A stretch of DNA of 64,000 nt, from positions 62,001 to 126,000 of the forward strand of contig JACBWW010000094.1 of assembly GCA_020086605.1 (NCBI GenBank). Direction: 5' to 3'. Positions within the stretch are counted from its first letter, which is position 1, and each line of letters begins with the position of its first letter. The DNA comes from Lanius collurio. Lineage: Eukaryota; Chordata; Aves; Passeriformes; Laniidae. The translations under genes and the position numbers were made by a program. Shown one piece after another: positions 30,120-42,680 of the stretch. Below the pieces are notes generated by a model. The model worked only from the letters and a program-made list of their open reading frames with translations. It had not been told where the DNA came from and made no database searches.

Positions 30120-33100
30120 CTAGGTTCGGACTTGGAACTTGCCAGCCTTAGTCATGTATTTTATGCCCTTGAATGGCTTGTACTTCTCCCCATACATGTC
30201 CAGGCGATTCACCTTCAGTCCTAAAGGCAAACAAACACACTGTCAGACTGACTGCTGCCACAAAAAAAGCTGACAAACCTTTGGGAAAAAGGGACAGAAG
30301 ATCATACTAGGGGTGCAAAAAGCACAGGCAAAATTTTAGCAAGCAGTAGACAGAACGAAGAAAAGCTGTCAACTGACAATTGTTAGAATCATTCTTTACA
30401 AATCCATCCATACCCTAAATTTCTTTATAGGTCTGTAAGCACAAAATGCAAGGAAATGTATGTAAGTTGTTTCACAGACTACCAGAAAGAACAAATCCAT
30501 GTATCTGTAATCAAAGCAGACAACTTTTTTGCTTGAAGAACATGTTTCAGGCAGAACGTACTTCAGAAGGTTTGCGAAGTTACTTCAGCTACATGCAGAA
30601 TGAGCACTGCCACAGCAGAGAACATTCCACTTCTTTACCTCACAATCACTTACCGGATATAGCCAGCTGCTGAATTTTAAACTGCAGGTTAATGGTGGGG
30701 TTTTCATCTGGTTTTGATGTTCCAGCTTGCAGGGTCACGCTCCCCTTCAGGCTTGGCAGTTTCTGGGGGTTTATTTTCCCAACATCCCATGACAGTAACT
30801 TTAAGGAACAGAAAATGCAGCAGTGAAACTCAAATGCTGTTAACACCCTCTAAAGAAGAGTCCCCTTCCAATGACAGCTTTTAATGTTTCTCTATGAAAA
30901 ATGTCTTTTTCTTAGTATTTTGCCTTTCATATTGGCCAGACACAGGATTAAGGAGCAGATATCTCAGAACCTTTGCTCTCCCTCTCTTTCCATGAGGCTC
31001 CCCAAAAGCCTACTATGAATGATATTTCCACTAATTATGCTAAAGGCCCCATGGGTAAGCCCATCAGATTAAACTTTGCAAGAAGAAAAAAAAGTGTTAA
31101 CTCCTCAGGCTCAAACAACAAAACCAGAACACCCCAAACCAAATCAAAACCATTAACCAACCCCTACTGCCTGCAGAAGACCAACATGCAACACTGGGCA
31201 TGAAAATTAGATATGCAGACGTTTGTAAGCCATCCACCAGACTAATGTCACATCACACAAGACCAGTGCTTGGATTTTCTTCACACACCAAGTAGCCAGA
31301 ACTACAATCCACTCATACACTAAGGTATTTTTTCTGAGGATTAACAAAACTCCTGGTATGCAGTTGTTCAGAAAAAGTTCTCATCCCAACATACTGCCTT
31401 CAGCAAAGCAGTGTTCATGGAAATGTTCATGTAGGTATGAACAGCTTGACTGCATTTTCTGATAGATAAGAAAGATTTTTTTAAAAATTATCTGATTTCT
31501 CTCTTTCCTCTTACCTTTGTAACTGGATCAAAAACATGTGTTCCCTGGGAGGGCGTAAGGGTCATATTTAAGACACTTTTTGGCATCTGGCTAGTGACCA
31601 TCACTCCCTCTACAGTCTTCCCCATAGTCTGCTTTGGCCCCACTGTGATCTCAAACCGTCCCAAGGAGCTGCTATCACGGAAACTGATGTTGTGCTTAAC
31701 GTACACAGGAATTGCCACAAGACTAGAATAAAGACACAAACAGAAAGTCCTTGTCAATCTCTTGCCTTCATATTTGCTTAAAAGAGAAGGAAATCGCACA
31801 CTCATTTGTTTGAGCTAGGAGCAAAGTCAGGATTCCATTCCCAAGTCTTAATAACACTTTTTGTAACTGAGCTTGCTGATTCCTATTTTTTTTTTATCAG
31901 AACAGGAAATTACATCCCATAAAACAGGAGGCTAGAGCGAGGGATGAGAAATGTTTTTGCATGTCACAACCAGGCTGTCAAGTAGTTCCTGGCAGTGCAG
32001 CAGCACTTGAACTCCATGTTTGTGCTTTCGGTTATGTTTTCCACTCCTTTTCATCTACTAGAGTAAATCTGACAAAGGTCTAACAAAATTCTTCATCAGC
32101 TGCAACCCCAGCTCGTACTTGGCATGCTGCTTCTAGAAAAGAGTACAAACATGGATGAGAACTTGTGGTTCTATTAAGAGAGCTATCAAAAACCCAAGAG
32201 GAGCACCAAACTACCTTGTTTTATTCTAAAATGTGTTTATAAACATATGAAATCAACAGCTTGATTACTCTGCCTAATTCTTTCCCCCTCCAGTTTATCT
32301 GCTAGTACTCTTTGAAAAATATTGGCTGACCAGAAAGAAATTACAGAATCACTGCTCCAAACAAGGAGAAAGCATGTAATTTAGAAAAAGACACATGCAA
32401 GTTACCATGCACCTCTACTTCACTTGGCTTAACATGCCACTTCATCTTTAAAAGTTCCTTCTTTGATCCTCTTCCAAGCCAGAAAGATCCAAATTTCATA
32501 ATTCACAGCACCAGATTCATCACCTACTTCTGAGCACTGACGTGGTAGGACAGCAAGCGGAAATTTCCGTCAGGTGGAATGAAGGAGAGTATTCTCTCTG
32601 ACTCCCAGCGCTTAAAACGCACACATGGGTGAAAGCTGACATCGTCCAATAACCGAGGGTTCTGAAACAAAAAGAAAGTCACAAGGTTTGTGAAGGCAGT
32701 ACAACTTAAAATGACCTCCTCTTCTTATCAATCTTTTATCCATGACAGGCCTACCATTTGACACACTCTTGACCACTTGAAGGTGTCTCCATTCAGACAT
32801 GTCTGATGCTGCTATATCCATATGAAAGCAGTACTCAATAATCTCTACCCTTTTTTAGGATATTTAAAATCCTATTTTATAAAACTTAGTCCTGTCACAT
32901 AATTGCACTGGTGCATACTTATAAAAGAGAAGGCCCTTCAGGATGTCTGCTTAAAGCACCGCTGTATCTCAAAAACTTAGTCATAGCACACATTATCTGT
33001 GCTTTTAAACAAAGAATCTGAAACAGCCCTTTTAGGCTCTAAGTTGCTGAAGTTCCTGGTGCGTTCCCATTGTCATTTCTTTCTCTTCTCGCCTGGCATA

Positions 33101-36100
33101 CCCGGATTCTGATGTACTGGAATCCATCATCACAAGACTGCAATCTTAGCAGCAGGGCTAGGAAACCCCTTTCGAAATACTTAAGTAAAGATACATCCTT
33201 GAGCTTTACCATAAAGGAGAGGGTAAGGTCTGGCATCCCAGTCAGCTTGACACAAGCATCAATCACCCCTTGGATTTCAGCAGTAATCGTGGAACCTGTA
33301 ACAATAAAGTAAACACAGGTGGTTATGTGAACCTGATCAAGAAAACCCAAAGTGGAAAAACTATCAGTGAGGAGGAAGGAAATCTATTTTCTTAATGAAA
33401 TGTCATTATGTTGCCTGCTCAACATTTTTGTAATTCCCAATGACTCCTCTAAAAGATTAATTCAATTAAAAACCATGGACACCAGCAATGTCCATCTTAA
33501 TGGCCAGTGAAAATAGCTCCCAATTCTAACAAGACTACGATGCACAAATACTAAAGAGAAAGTGCTATGCACAATTTTTACTCATCTTCTATTTTCCCAG
33601 TATAGAATTGCTTATGAGACCTGACGAACAAGGACAAGTGAAAATCTTGGTGCCTCTGTAAAATGTTTGACTGAATAACACATACAAGTTAGCAACATTC
33701 CAGAGTAAAAATAGGAACAGCTTCCCACACTTGGATGAAGGTGCGCCTATCTGAAAACATAATTCTCTCTTCAGGCACTACCAGGACAAGTTATCCTCTT
33801 CTCAGTCAGGAGCAACTTCCATACCTGATTTGTCAATGATTGCATCTATCTCCTCAATCACATCAAAATAGGCCTCATTGTTGGTATATTTTACACCAGT
33901 ACGTCTCCAAGGCACCACTGAGAGCTGTCCAGTGGGAAGCTGGTCACCCACATTAGTGCTTCCTGGAAAAAGAAAGGGAATCAACAACCACTGAAGTTAG
34001 GCAATGCTGCAGAACAAGTCCTTGCCCTCACAGAGCTTAATTGTAATTAATTCCTGAGAATCTCTATTTCTTTGTAGGAGAGCAATTACTCTTCCAGACT
34101 CCCTGTACACCTCTCTTAGACCCATCTCTAAAACATACCACGGTAATGCATGGGGATGTGTAAACTCACATCAAACTAACTCATCCTGGAAGTCATGTCA
34201 TGGCTGTAACTGAAAATGTAATCTGACATTTTTTTAGGTTAAAAAACCCCAAATCAAAACCAAATGCAAAACCAAAGTGCAGCTGGTGCTGAAATTGGAA
34301 GGAACCTCAAAGCAAAGCACTAACATGTGACTCTCTAAATACCTCTGTGCTGTATGAATGGTATGAGACAACAGAAATTTTCTTCATCCATGTCCTAATT
34401 TACTTATGCAGGAATATTGCCACCTGGACTCCACAGTTTATCTTCTTTTTGTTTCCCTGTACCTGTGATGGTGTTGACGACTGTTCGCAGAATAGTAGGA
34501 GGTTTTATCAGTTCCTTAAGAATATTAGACTCTGTTGCCAATGGAAAGCCATTGTCCAGCATCTCCTCCAGCACCTCATAAACCACCACAACATTGTCCT
34601 TGATTATTACCTCTGAACAGACACCAAAATAATCCTGTGCAAAAGAAAGAATTACTCAACGATCTCTGAAAGAGAATCTTTGTGATCATTCAGCGCAGTG
34701 CCCTCCCACATAGGAATAAATCGAGCTCCTTCTTGGAGAAGGCAAAACAACACTGAAATGCCCTGTATTACTACAAGCACATCAGACACACCACTCCCAC
34801 AGACATGGACAACTCCAAGCACACCTCTGCCACTGCTCCAGTAAGGTGGCAAATTCCTGCATTAGCAGTCCCAACTAATTCAGCAATTTAAAATATCAAA
34901 CATTTAATTTACTTACTGTCTTTTCCCATGTAGACTTCAAGCATCTTTCAGGAGAGAGCAAGTGCACATGCACAAACACAAAACCGAGCTTCTAGTTACT
35001 TACAGCAATTAAAGAGATCAGGCATTTTGCATAAAGAATGAGTATACGTACACTGTGACAGTAAAGAAGTACTAGTTCTGCATAACAAACACTCTTTTTC
35101 AGACATGTCAGATTTTAATATACATCTAAGCCAGTGACGACACACTCATGCCTCGTACTCTCAATAAAAAATAAGATCTAAGATCACAATCCACTGCTGG
35201 CCTGAACAGCCAATCCACTCCCTAAAGTCAGAAAAACATAACTCAGAATACAGGTAGGTTCTGACTGTCATCTTGGAAGCAAAAGCTCCCATGATACTTG
35301 TTTGGCCAAGCACATGCATTTCCTGTATTCTGGCAAGATGCCGGTCACAAGACATTTCAAATCCAGACAACACAATCCTGTTGTTGGCAGGCAGAAGGCA
35401 GACATCTTTACCATTTTCCTAAACTGATCAGAAGTCATGTCAACCATAGTACAGAGGGACTACTTTGGGCAATCCCTGCAATTCACTGCTTTAGGAAGCT
35501 TCCAAGAAGCATCAGTAGATGTAAGCGCACGGGTAGGTTGTCACTAATTGATTACAGCACATGGCTATGAATTGCAAAAGCTCCTTGTGAGAACAAGGCC
35601 AGTTTGGTCTTAGTTCACAGTTCCCAGAGCAGAAAAGGGTGCAGAACAAAAATACTGATTGCTGAAAGGTTTATCCTGTGAGCACAGGTAGATCCCGAAT
35701 CCATCGTAATCCTAGGCAGTGAATTCCCGACTACGACAAGCCCTGTCTATATCCTCACAAACGCTGGATGAAAATTACGTGATAGGAGACAACAAAAAAG
35801 CTGCGAACTAGAGGGGCACTTTGCGCTGCCTGCCCGTTCTCCCCCGCAGCGCGGCCGTGGCCAGGCTCCTCCGGTCCAGCCAGCGGGGCCCACGCCTCTC
35901 GGCCATACCTGGAACGTGTCCACGACGCGGTGGAGGAACTCGATGACGAAGAGCGGCGGCACCTCACTCTGGATGACGGCCACGAAGAAGATCTTGTGGC
36001 GGTAGACGCTAAGGAGGTAGTGGTGCGGCGTGGGGATCACCGGCGGCACATTCTCCGCCTCCGAGGCCCGCTCCTGCGCCTCAAAGAAGTAGTCACAGAC

Positions 36101-36181
36101 GGAGCGGCTGACGACGCTCTTCCAGTGCTTCTCCAGGAAGATGTCCCCTGAGGCGTTGATCAGGAACAGACTGTGGATCAT
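30120..36181 (-). CDS. AP3M2: AP-3 complex subunit mu-2, complete, 8 exons
   Basis: Medium (mu) chain of the heterotetrameric AP-3 adaptor, which sorts cargo from endosomes and Golgi to lysosome-related organelles and synaptic vesicles; the mu-2 paralogue is the neuron-enriched form in mammals. Exons in transcript order: 35909-36181, 34463-34634, 33825-33962, 33210-33295, 32528-32661, 31515-31722, 30654-30798, 30120-30220. Total 1257 nt, 418 aa, the same length as human, with GT-AG introns and consistent phases. The N-terminal longin-like domain begins MIHSLFLINASGDIFLEKHW and the C-terminal mu-homology domain starts about residue 170; the protein ends KAGKFQVRT. Divergence from human is slight and scattered. 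The ATG is the first in the CpG island that matches the family start. The residue-by-residue match favours AP3M2 over AP3M1, as does the IKBKB/PLAT/KAT6A neighbourhood. Confidence 0.96.
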
Positions 36182-36780
36182 GGCTGCGGCGCGGCCGGGC
36201 TGGGCCGCAGCTAAAGCCCCGAGACGGCTCCCCACATAGGCCCCACCCCCCGAAGGCGCCCCCTGCGCCGGCCCCGCCCCCACGCACGCAGCATGGCTGC
36301 CGCAAGCACCGCCCCCGGCGCGCTGACAAACACTCGGGACGCGTCTCTGCAGCGAGCGCTGCGGTTGGGCGCCCCGCCCACACCCGTGCCCCATAGGCCG
36401 ATGAAGCGCACGGCTCATCACGCAGCAAAACGACGCGCTCACACTCCGTAACTGCGCCGGCAGCAGCCGGACGGGGATCTTGGCGGGTACAGGATCGCGC
36501 CCGGCAGCGCCCTACCTGCCACGTCCTGTGTTCCATGTCTCTGTCCCACGACCGATTCCGTCTGTCCGTCCGCCCCCCGCTTACACACCTGAGAGGGGGC
36601 GACGTGTGGCCGGCCCGCGCAGGGTCCTCAGGCCCGGAGGTACGCAGGGCCGCCCCCGCCAGGCGACCCAGGGATGTCCCACAGGGAGGCCGCTGCACGT
36701 TTCCCCTCGTTCGGCGGGGGGGCGCTCACGGCCCGGCTACCCCGCCGGCTCCTCATCGCCGTTTAGGGGTGCCTTTTTTA
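35810..36780 (-). promoter_or_regulatory. AP3M2: AP3M2 CpG-island promoter
   Basis: CpG-dense block spanning AP3M2 exon 1 and about 600 bases upstream, with several GC-box-like motifs (CCCCGCCC near 36275 and CCCCGCCCAC near 36373). No TATA box is apparent. The long ORFs on both strands here are composition artefacts. Confidence 0.7.
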
Positions 36781-37719
36781 GAGAGGAACTTGAGTATAGT
36801 CCATTAAATGTGGAAATAGCCCGGCTTGCGCGGGGAGGAGCAGCTAGTGGAAGGTTTTTCACTGTATTATTTTGCAGGTTCGTTCACCAGGGAGTAACAC
36901 CCCAGAAAACATCCAGCAGGCGTGAAAACAATTGTCATGCCAAATTTACCTAAATTCTCTACCAAATTATTACGTTGCATAATTAGAACTAGTGTTTCAC
37001 GTTCATGTACCAGATCCCAGGACTTCGGAGTAAGACATGCCATGAAAAACAATTTTCCTACTACACTGCTGGCAATGTACAGAAACAACAGAAAAGCAGT
37101 CCTTTGTATCCCATTAAACAAGCTGTCTGAGCACACAGCCTTTCTTACATGGGAGGGAAGGTCAGACTTGCACCAGCACGGAGAAACTGAGGTCTGAGAT
37201 TTCACACCCAACTGTGCTCCGTGATTGTGGGCAAATCTTTTAAGTGGAGATATCCCCAAGTCTGGAAGGTGTTACAAATTATGTCAGAAGGCAAAAAAAG
37301 GCCCAGTTCAGATATATAAAATAGTTATATTTTATATCTATTGATTCATTGTAGCTGTTTTTTCCCAAAAATGGGGCACAGATCACCTTTCAATACTACT
37401 GTATGCATAAATCCTTATTTAAAGCATTAGGTAATTCTACCTGGACTAGATGCGCTTTTTGCCATAGCAGTAAAAGAATGAAGGAGAAATGACCTATACA
37501 TTAATTTCTCTTTTATGGTCATTATTTGCAACAAACGCATTTGTTAAACATCAAATAACGTTTTTAAAGGTCTAACTTAAATTACCGTGATGAATTACAT
37601 ATTTGAGAGCAACACAGAGGCAGCAATTTCTCATTTAATTACATTGCTTCTAAATTTAAAGTAATTGTTATTTTAATATAATCAGTTTACTTTTAACACA
37701 AAGGCATTGTAAAGATTAT
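36781..37719. other. Intergenic DNA upstream of AP3M2
   Basis: AT-rich sequence between the AP3M2 CpG island and a solo LTR; no supported gene or other recognised repeat. The six bases 37714-37719 (GATTAT) are the left target-site duplication of the LTR. Confidence 0.5.
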
Positions 37720-37991
37720 TGCTGGGGCCCTAAGGGCCCTGTAACAGTACATAGGCCTTAGAACAAGGGACACGCAGCTTACCCACCTGGGACCAATAGA
37801 GAAAGTACACGTTCCACCTATAACCAATAGAAAGTATGAAGTATACACTTGGGGCCAATAGGGGAATGACACGACCGCTTGTACGGGACCGAGAGAACTG
37901 TATAATTGGGTGTAATGTACAACAATAAACGGAGTATGTTAGATGCATCATGTTGGTGTCGATTGCTCCCCCCCTGCTTCCGGCCGTGGCA
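37720..37991 (+). mobile_element. Solo LTR of an endogenous retrovirus, 272 bp, with 6-bp target duplication
   Basis: Starts TGCTGGGGCC and ends GGCCGTGGCA, so the ends are TG...CA with imperfect inverted termini. It is flanked by identical GATTAT copies at 37714-37719 and 37992-37997. Inside are three CCAATAG boxes exactly 31 bases apart (37793, 37824, 37855), a TATAAT-like box at 37901-37906 and AATAAA at 37924-37929. No internal viral sequence is attached, so this is a recombined solo LTR. The 6-bp duplication suits class II (ERVK/alpharetrovirus-like) integrases; family assignment is inference. Confidence 0.9.
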
Positions 37992-37997
37992 GATTAT

Positions 37998-40050
37998 CAT
38001 ATCAGTCTATGAGGAAATTGTATTATTGGGAGTCAGACAGAAAGCAGCAGAACATAGTTAAACGGGCAACATAAAGCGTTAATACATTGGGTTCTTCATC
38101 AAACACAATATGGTTCTGTTCTTAACCTGGTCTGTAAAATCAAGTCATGGGATACGTCTTTTCAATACAGGCATTTCTTTATTATCTCATGACATACAAT
38201 TCAATTTTGACAGCATAATACATTATTTAAATCCTGTAATTTCCCTCTGACTGCCTTTACCCATCATCAAAATTTTATTTTATCCAGTTTATTATGTTGT
38301 CACTTTCCTATTTTTCCTACAGTTGCTTCAGCTTTCTTATCTGTCAAGAAGATTGGTGCTGATACAAAAGCAACCATATGGTAACTAACTATTTCTGCAC
38401 ACCAGTGGAAAAGGTTGTTGAGGGAAGCCTAGCTACTTCCATTAGACCATGCTTTGTTCTGAAAGTCTGCACAATGGTTTGGGAGCTTATAGAAACTGGA
38501 ATTTAAAGGGGAACATGACAGAATATGCTGCCAGAACAGAATTTAGCTTTGCTGTTTAACTTAAGGACAGCCTGAAAACTGCTCAATTGAAGGGCACTTT
38601 ACTTTCATTATGTGAACCTCAAGAGAAAACTATACACAAAGAGCAGTACTACAAAATGGTGCTGCCAAAACACCATCGTCTTTACGATAAAACAATTCCT
38701 TACCATCTGTAGTTTGCCATTAGCAGGAATTCTGATGATTTAACTGTTAGCTTGTGCTGTGAAAATACAAGAAAGAGTTGATGAAAACAGGCCATTTTTT
38801 ATTTATAATAGTCTACAAAACCAATTAGTTTTGCAAGGTTGCTAATAATAACCTACTGCCAATTCTGAAAGAGAATAGAGTCTACAGATTGACACTGTTG
38901 TAGGAACACAATTGGGTTTCACTGTTATGTACTGCACCCTTTTAGTCTTGCTTTACTTTTTCATCTGGAAATTGCATTTATGTCTCTATCAGCTTTTCTG
39001 AATATAGCACCACAACCTTGTAATTTAAGACAGCCTTATAAATTGGAAGCCTTGAAGACTTGGGAAGAGTTGTGAGAAGATTAATTTGTTGGAAGAACCC
39101 AACTCTCACAAGAAAAGGCCAGACCTCTGCAGTCTACATGGCAGAAATGGAACTGTTTGTACAGTACCTTGCAAAATAGCACCTCAAACTCCGTTTGCTT
39201 CAATTAATAAGCAACTCACTGGGAACATTTAACTTTTACACTGAAAAACTTACTGTTAAAACATCAAAGTAATTCCTCTTGCTCAAAAGAGAAATTTCTC
39301 ACCTTAAGACACTAAACAAAGCCATTCAGAAAACACCATGTTTGTTTTATCAGCTCTGTCTCTAGAACATTTCTTAAGATTTTTTCTTTTCTAGAAACAG
39401 AAGCTCACACAAAACTTCACACAATAGTAAGGGAATGGTGAAAAAGTATAATGTGTAAACACAACTGGTAAGCTGAACCAGAGGTTACAAAAGGTGAGAG
39501 AATTGCATGCAGCACACAGCCATACAGTATGCATAACAAAATGAGACACTTTCAATTAAATATAACCTAAGACGGAATTCTTTTACATGAGAGTCTGCTC
39601 TTTGCTTATGTCTGCCAAGGTTCAGCACATGCCAGTGGAATGCTGTAAATCTGCAGAGCCGAGGAGAACCTGTGGTGTGAGCGAGCCAAGGCTGGACCTC
39701 TAACAGGCCCCTTTTGATGTCTGCGAGGAACAGCCAGCTCTGTGCAGCGAGACCAAAGTACCTAGAGAGCTCCCAAGGTACTGTCACGTAGGATAGCTAA
39801 TGTTTTGACAGCGTATTATTTATTACTTTACGTTGTAAAATACACAAATTACCTGGCAAAGATGGCCAAGGATAGAGCAGCTGTAGTGGTTTAGCTCGAA
39901 ATCTTTATTCGTGCACAGATGAAGAGGCACAGGCAAAGAGTGCCCGCTCTCAGAGCTAAACGGTATCGTTGTTTCAGAATTTCACATCTCTTCAGTAAGA
40001 GCCTAGAGTCCCGGTTTCAAGCGCAAGCGTAACTAAGCCTAGGAGAAGAG
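37998..40050. other. Intergenic DNA between solo LTR and KAT6A promoter
   Basis: AT-rich, no supported exon. From about 40.06 kb the sequence turns GC-rich into the KAT6A CpG island. Confidence 0.5.
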
Positions 40051-40480
40051 CTTCCTTCTTTTCAGGGTATGGGTATCTACGGCCAGCGCGCTGGCAGCAG
40101 CCCGACCCCTCCCACCACCCTCTCCGGTTCTCGACGGTCGGAGCCTCCGGCGGCGGCAGCGGGCATTCCTGGAAGGCGGGGATTCCGCACAGCCACAGCA
40201 AGACACCCAGGTCTGCAACCGCTACCCCTTAAGTGCGCTTCCAGTCAGCCTTTACCGAGCGCCGCCGCCTCCTCGCACAGCCCAGCGCGGCGACACTCAG
40301 TCCCACGGCCCGACCCCGGCCCGACCCCTTCCCTCACTCGCTCCTGGGCGGGAGGGCTCTGTCGAGCGTGGCCCCGCCTTCCCCGCCCGCGGTGGCGCAG
40401 CTGTGGCTCCACGGCGCCCCCCTGTGGCCGTCTGCTCCCCGCCGTGCTGTTCCGTCGCCTCGCAACCCCCTCCCCCCCCG

Positions 40481-40578
40481 NNNNNNNNNNNNNNNNNNNN
40501 NNNNNNNNNNNNNNNNNNNNNNNNNNNNNNNNNNNNNNNNNNNNNNNNNNNNNNNNNNNNNNNNNNNNNNNNNNNNNN
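40481..40578. other. Assembly gap (98 N)
   Basis: Run of 98 N bounded by TCCCCCCCCG on the left and CCCCCCGCCG on the right, probably a GC-rich, poly-C tract that failed to sequence. The transcription start of KAT6A may lie in or next to it. Open frames drawn through the gap are meaningless. Confidence 0.98.
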
Positions 40579-40681
40579 CCCCCCGCCGCAGCGCGCCGGG
40601 CCCAAGATGGCCGCCGTGTCAGTTTCGGGCTTCGCCGCCGTCCGGCCTTCACGTCCCCGGTCCCGGCGCTCGCGGGCCTCG
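40579..40681 (+). other. KAT6A: Probable non-coding exon 1 of KAT6A (5' part in gap)
   Basis: Sequence after the gap runs to a strong donor (GCCTCG, then GTAAGTAAC; GT at 40682-40683). It lies in the CpG island upstream of the KAT6A ATG, in the right orientation. It carries an ATG at 40607 that would read 25 codons to the donor and, if joined to the leader exon at 42524, stop after one more codon, making it an upstream ORF. The 5' limit is unknown. Confidence 0.6.
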
Positions 40682-42523
40682 GTAAGTAACGCTGTTGGAG
40701 CAGCGCCGCCTTGGGTGGTTGATGCCGAGGAAGTCGGGGACAGGCGGCTGGCGAGCTTCGTGGCCTGGGGAAGGGGAAGGCCCGTTGGGCGCTCCAGGCT
40801 CGCGGCCTGTTCCGGCCCCGCCGCCGCTCTCCGCCAGGCCCGGCCTTGCCGTCCGCTCCCGCGGCGCTCGCCAAGCCCACGCTTCGGGTAGGTGGCGGCC
40901 GCGGCACGGCGCGGGTGAGACGGGCGGAGCGGCCGAGGGTCCGCGAGTTGAGGTCCGCTCAGTGTCTGGCGCAAGACAGCGCGGCTGAGGCGGGCGCGGG
41001 CCCAGCCGTACCAGTGTGAGGAGCTGGCCAGGCTGCGCTGCCCGTGTCCGGGAGGACGGAGAGCTGCGTGCGGCCCAGCTGCCTGCCGTGGCTGCGGCCT
41101 GCGCCCCGCTTTTCCCGATCTCGCCGGTGCGAGTCTCTGTGCTAAGGCAGTGCGCTCCTCCGGGCGCCGTGTGCGGGACCCACCCGCGGTGGGGATGGGG
41201 ACGAGCGGTAGCAGGTGCAGGGGTCGCTTGTCACGCAGAGAGCGAGCAAGCGAATGACCCACCGGCACTGGGACCGTCCCGGTGTCGCCCCGGCCTGGCC
41301 GGACGGTTACATAACGCTTTGCGCCGGAGCTCTGCTGGGGACAGGCCAAGGAATCCTCCGGTCCTCGGGATCCAGGCGGGCAGGGGCACCGCGGGAGCGC
41401 ATCTCTGCTTTGAGAGGAGGGCAGGTGTCGAGGACCATGTTTCCCTTTGCATCTGTTGTTCGCAGAATAAAAGAACTCTATGCAAGCGGCAAGTACTGCA
41501 TCCTTTCTAGTTGTAAGCAGTCGTTCAGAATCTTTCCATTACAGGCCGTGTGGAACTCTGCTATTGAGTCTGATGTCTGTATGCAAGTGTGTTCTGTGTG
41601 TTGATAAATTCTTCAGTATTTACTAAAAAGCAGAACAGGATAACTGTGTTGTCGATTTAGTTCTTGTTTAAAACTTCCCTTGTAGAAAATAATTATTTCT
41701 TACGATAAACAGTTTAGAGATCCTTCTCAGTTAGTGTACTAGTGTACTCCTAAAGTAGAACATCAGCACAGCAGACAGTTATCACACTCAGAAAAAGCTA
41801 TTTTAAAGATAACTAACTAAGGCCCTGAAGTAGAGCTTCATACCCTTTCACCAGCACCCTTAATTAGCAGTGTCATAAGCATTCCTTTTATGCTGTGTAT
41901 GGTCACCTGTTACTTTGTCCTCAAGCGTTTTCAGTGTGCTTCATCAATACTGAAAATTGTGTTGCATTCTTTTTCTATGGCCTCTAAAAGTTGAGCTGTG
42001 TTTCTTTACTTTTTTCCTTTATGGAACAGCTGTCATAGCTTTTCTTCACAGAAGGGAAACAGACCTTTGATTACACTCCTGAAAGTGGTCTGAAAGTTTC
42101 TTGCTGTTTGCTCAAGAGTCTTAGTTATTCCTATTTTCTGTTGATGTTTCAGGCAGTGTCTTCCATGTGTAAAAATTAAGAGAGCTGCTGCTATTTTAAG
42201 ATGTTTGTTGTGGTTTTCTTTTTTCTTCCAAATATTAATATATGTTGTGCTCAGCAGCAATACAAAACTTGGTATGGAATGTATACTGATGAATTGATCA
42301 AAATGAAAAGTACGTTTTTTTTGAGGTTGCATGGAGTAACTTTAGTGCTAAAGTACGCTTTTATTAGTAGTGAAGATAAAACCTGAAGTATTACTACAGT
42401 ATTTCAGAACTGTAGTGGCTTAAAACTCTGCTGTGAGTTTAATGAATTAACATTGTCTGCTACTTTTTTTTTTCTTTTCTTCATAACTGTTTTTTCTTAA
42501 ATCTCTCTTTCGTTTTTTTCCAG

Positions 42524-42566
42524 GCCTAACATTAGAATTCTTTTGATTGTGAGACCAGAAGCTCAG
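42524..42566 (+). other. KAT6A: Probable non-coding leader exon of KAT6A
   Basis: A 43-base segment between a pyrimidine-rich acceptor (TTTTTTTCCAG) and a consensus donor (GCTCAG, then GTGAGATAA), 114 bases before the acceptor of the ATG exon. Both sites are strong; transcript support is needed to confirm use. Confidence 0.5.
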
Positions 42567-42680
42567 GTGAGATAATGCTGAAATGTTTATACCTTTGTGG
42601 AAAAACCTTCTGGGAAACTGTTATGGGATTCATTTAAAAGAGTATAGAAGTTTCTAATTGTTTTGTTTTCTTCCCTTCAG

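Larger units (their letters stand above)
40060..41420 (+). promoter_or_regulatory. KAT6A: KAT6A CpG-island promoter (contains assembly gap)
   Basis: Strongly CpG-rich over about 1.3 kb, centred on the probable first exon. It is interrupted by a run of N between two C-rich edges. An AAGATGGCCGCC motif (40604-40615) just past the gap is of the YY1 type that commonly sits at or just downstream of start sites of broadly expressed genes. No TATA box is seen in the readable part. Confidence 0.7.

Noticed and set aside
32521..32661. An apparent in-frame TAG right at the end of AP3M2 exon 5.
   Set aside because: The TAG is inside the GTAGGT donor; splicing after AA joins to T of the next exon, restoring Asn-Leu-Val in frame.
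36093..36698. A 201-residue minus-strand frame and a 157-residue plus-strand frame around the AP3M2 promoter.
   Set aside because: Both lie in the CpG island, overlap AP3M2 exon 1 in other frames or its upstream region, and are low-complexity Arg/Gly/Pro products.
40069..41510. Several long frames (up to 350 residues) at the KAT6A promoter.
   Set aside because: They read through 98 N or through CpG-island DNA on both strands, with no splice-compatible or family-like content.
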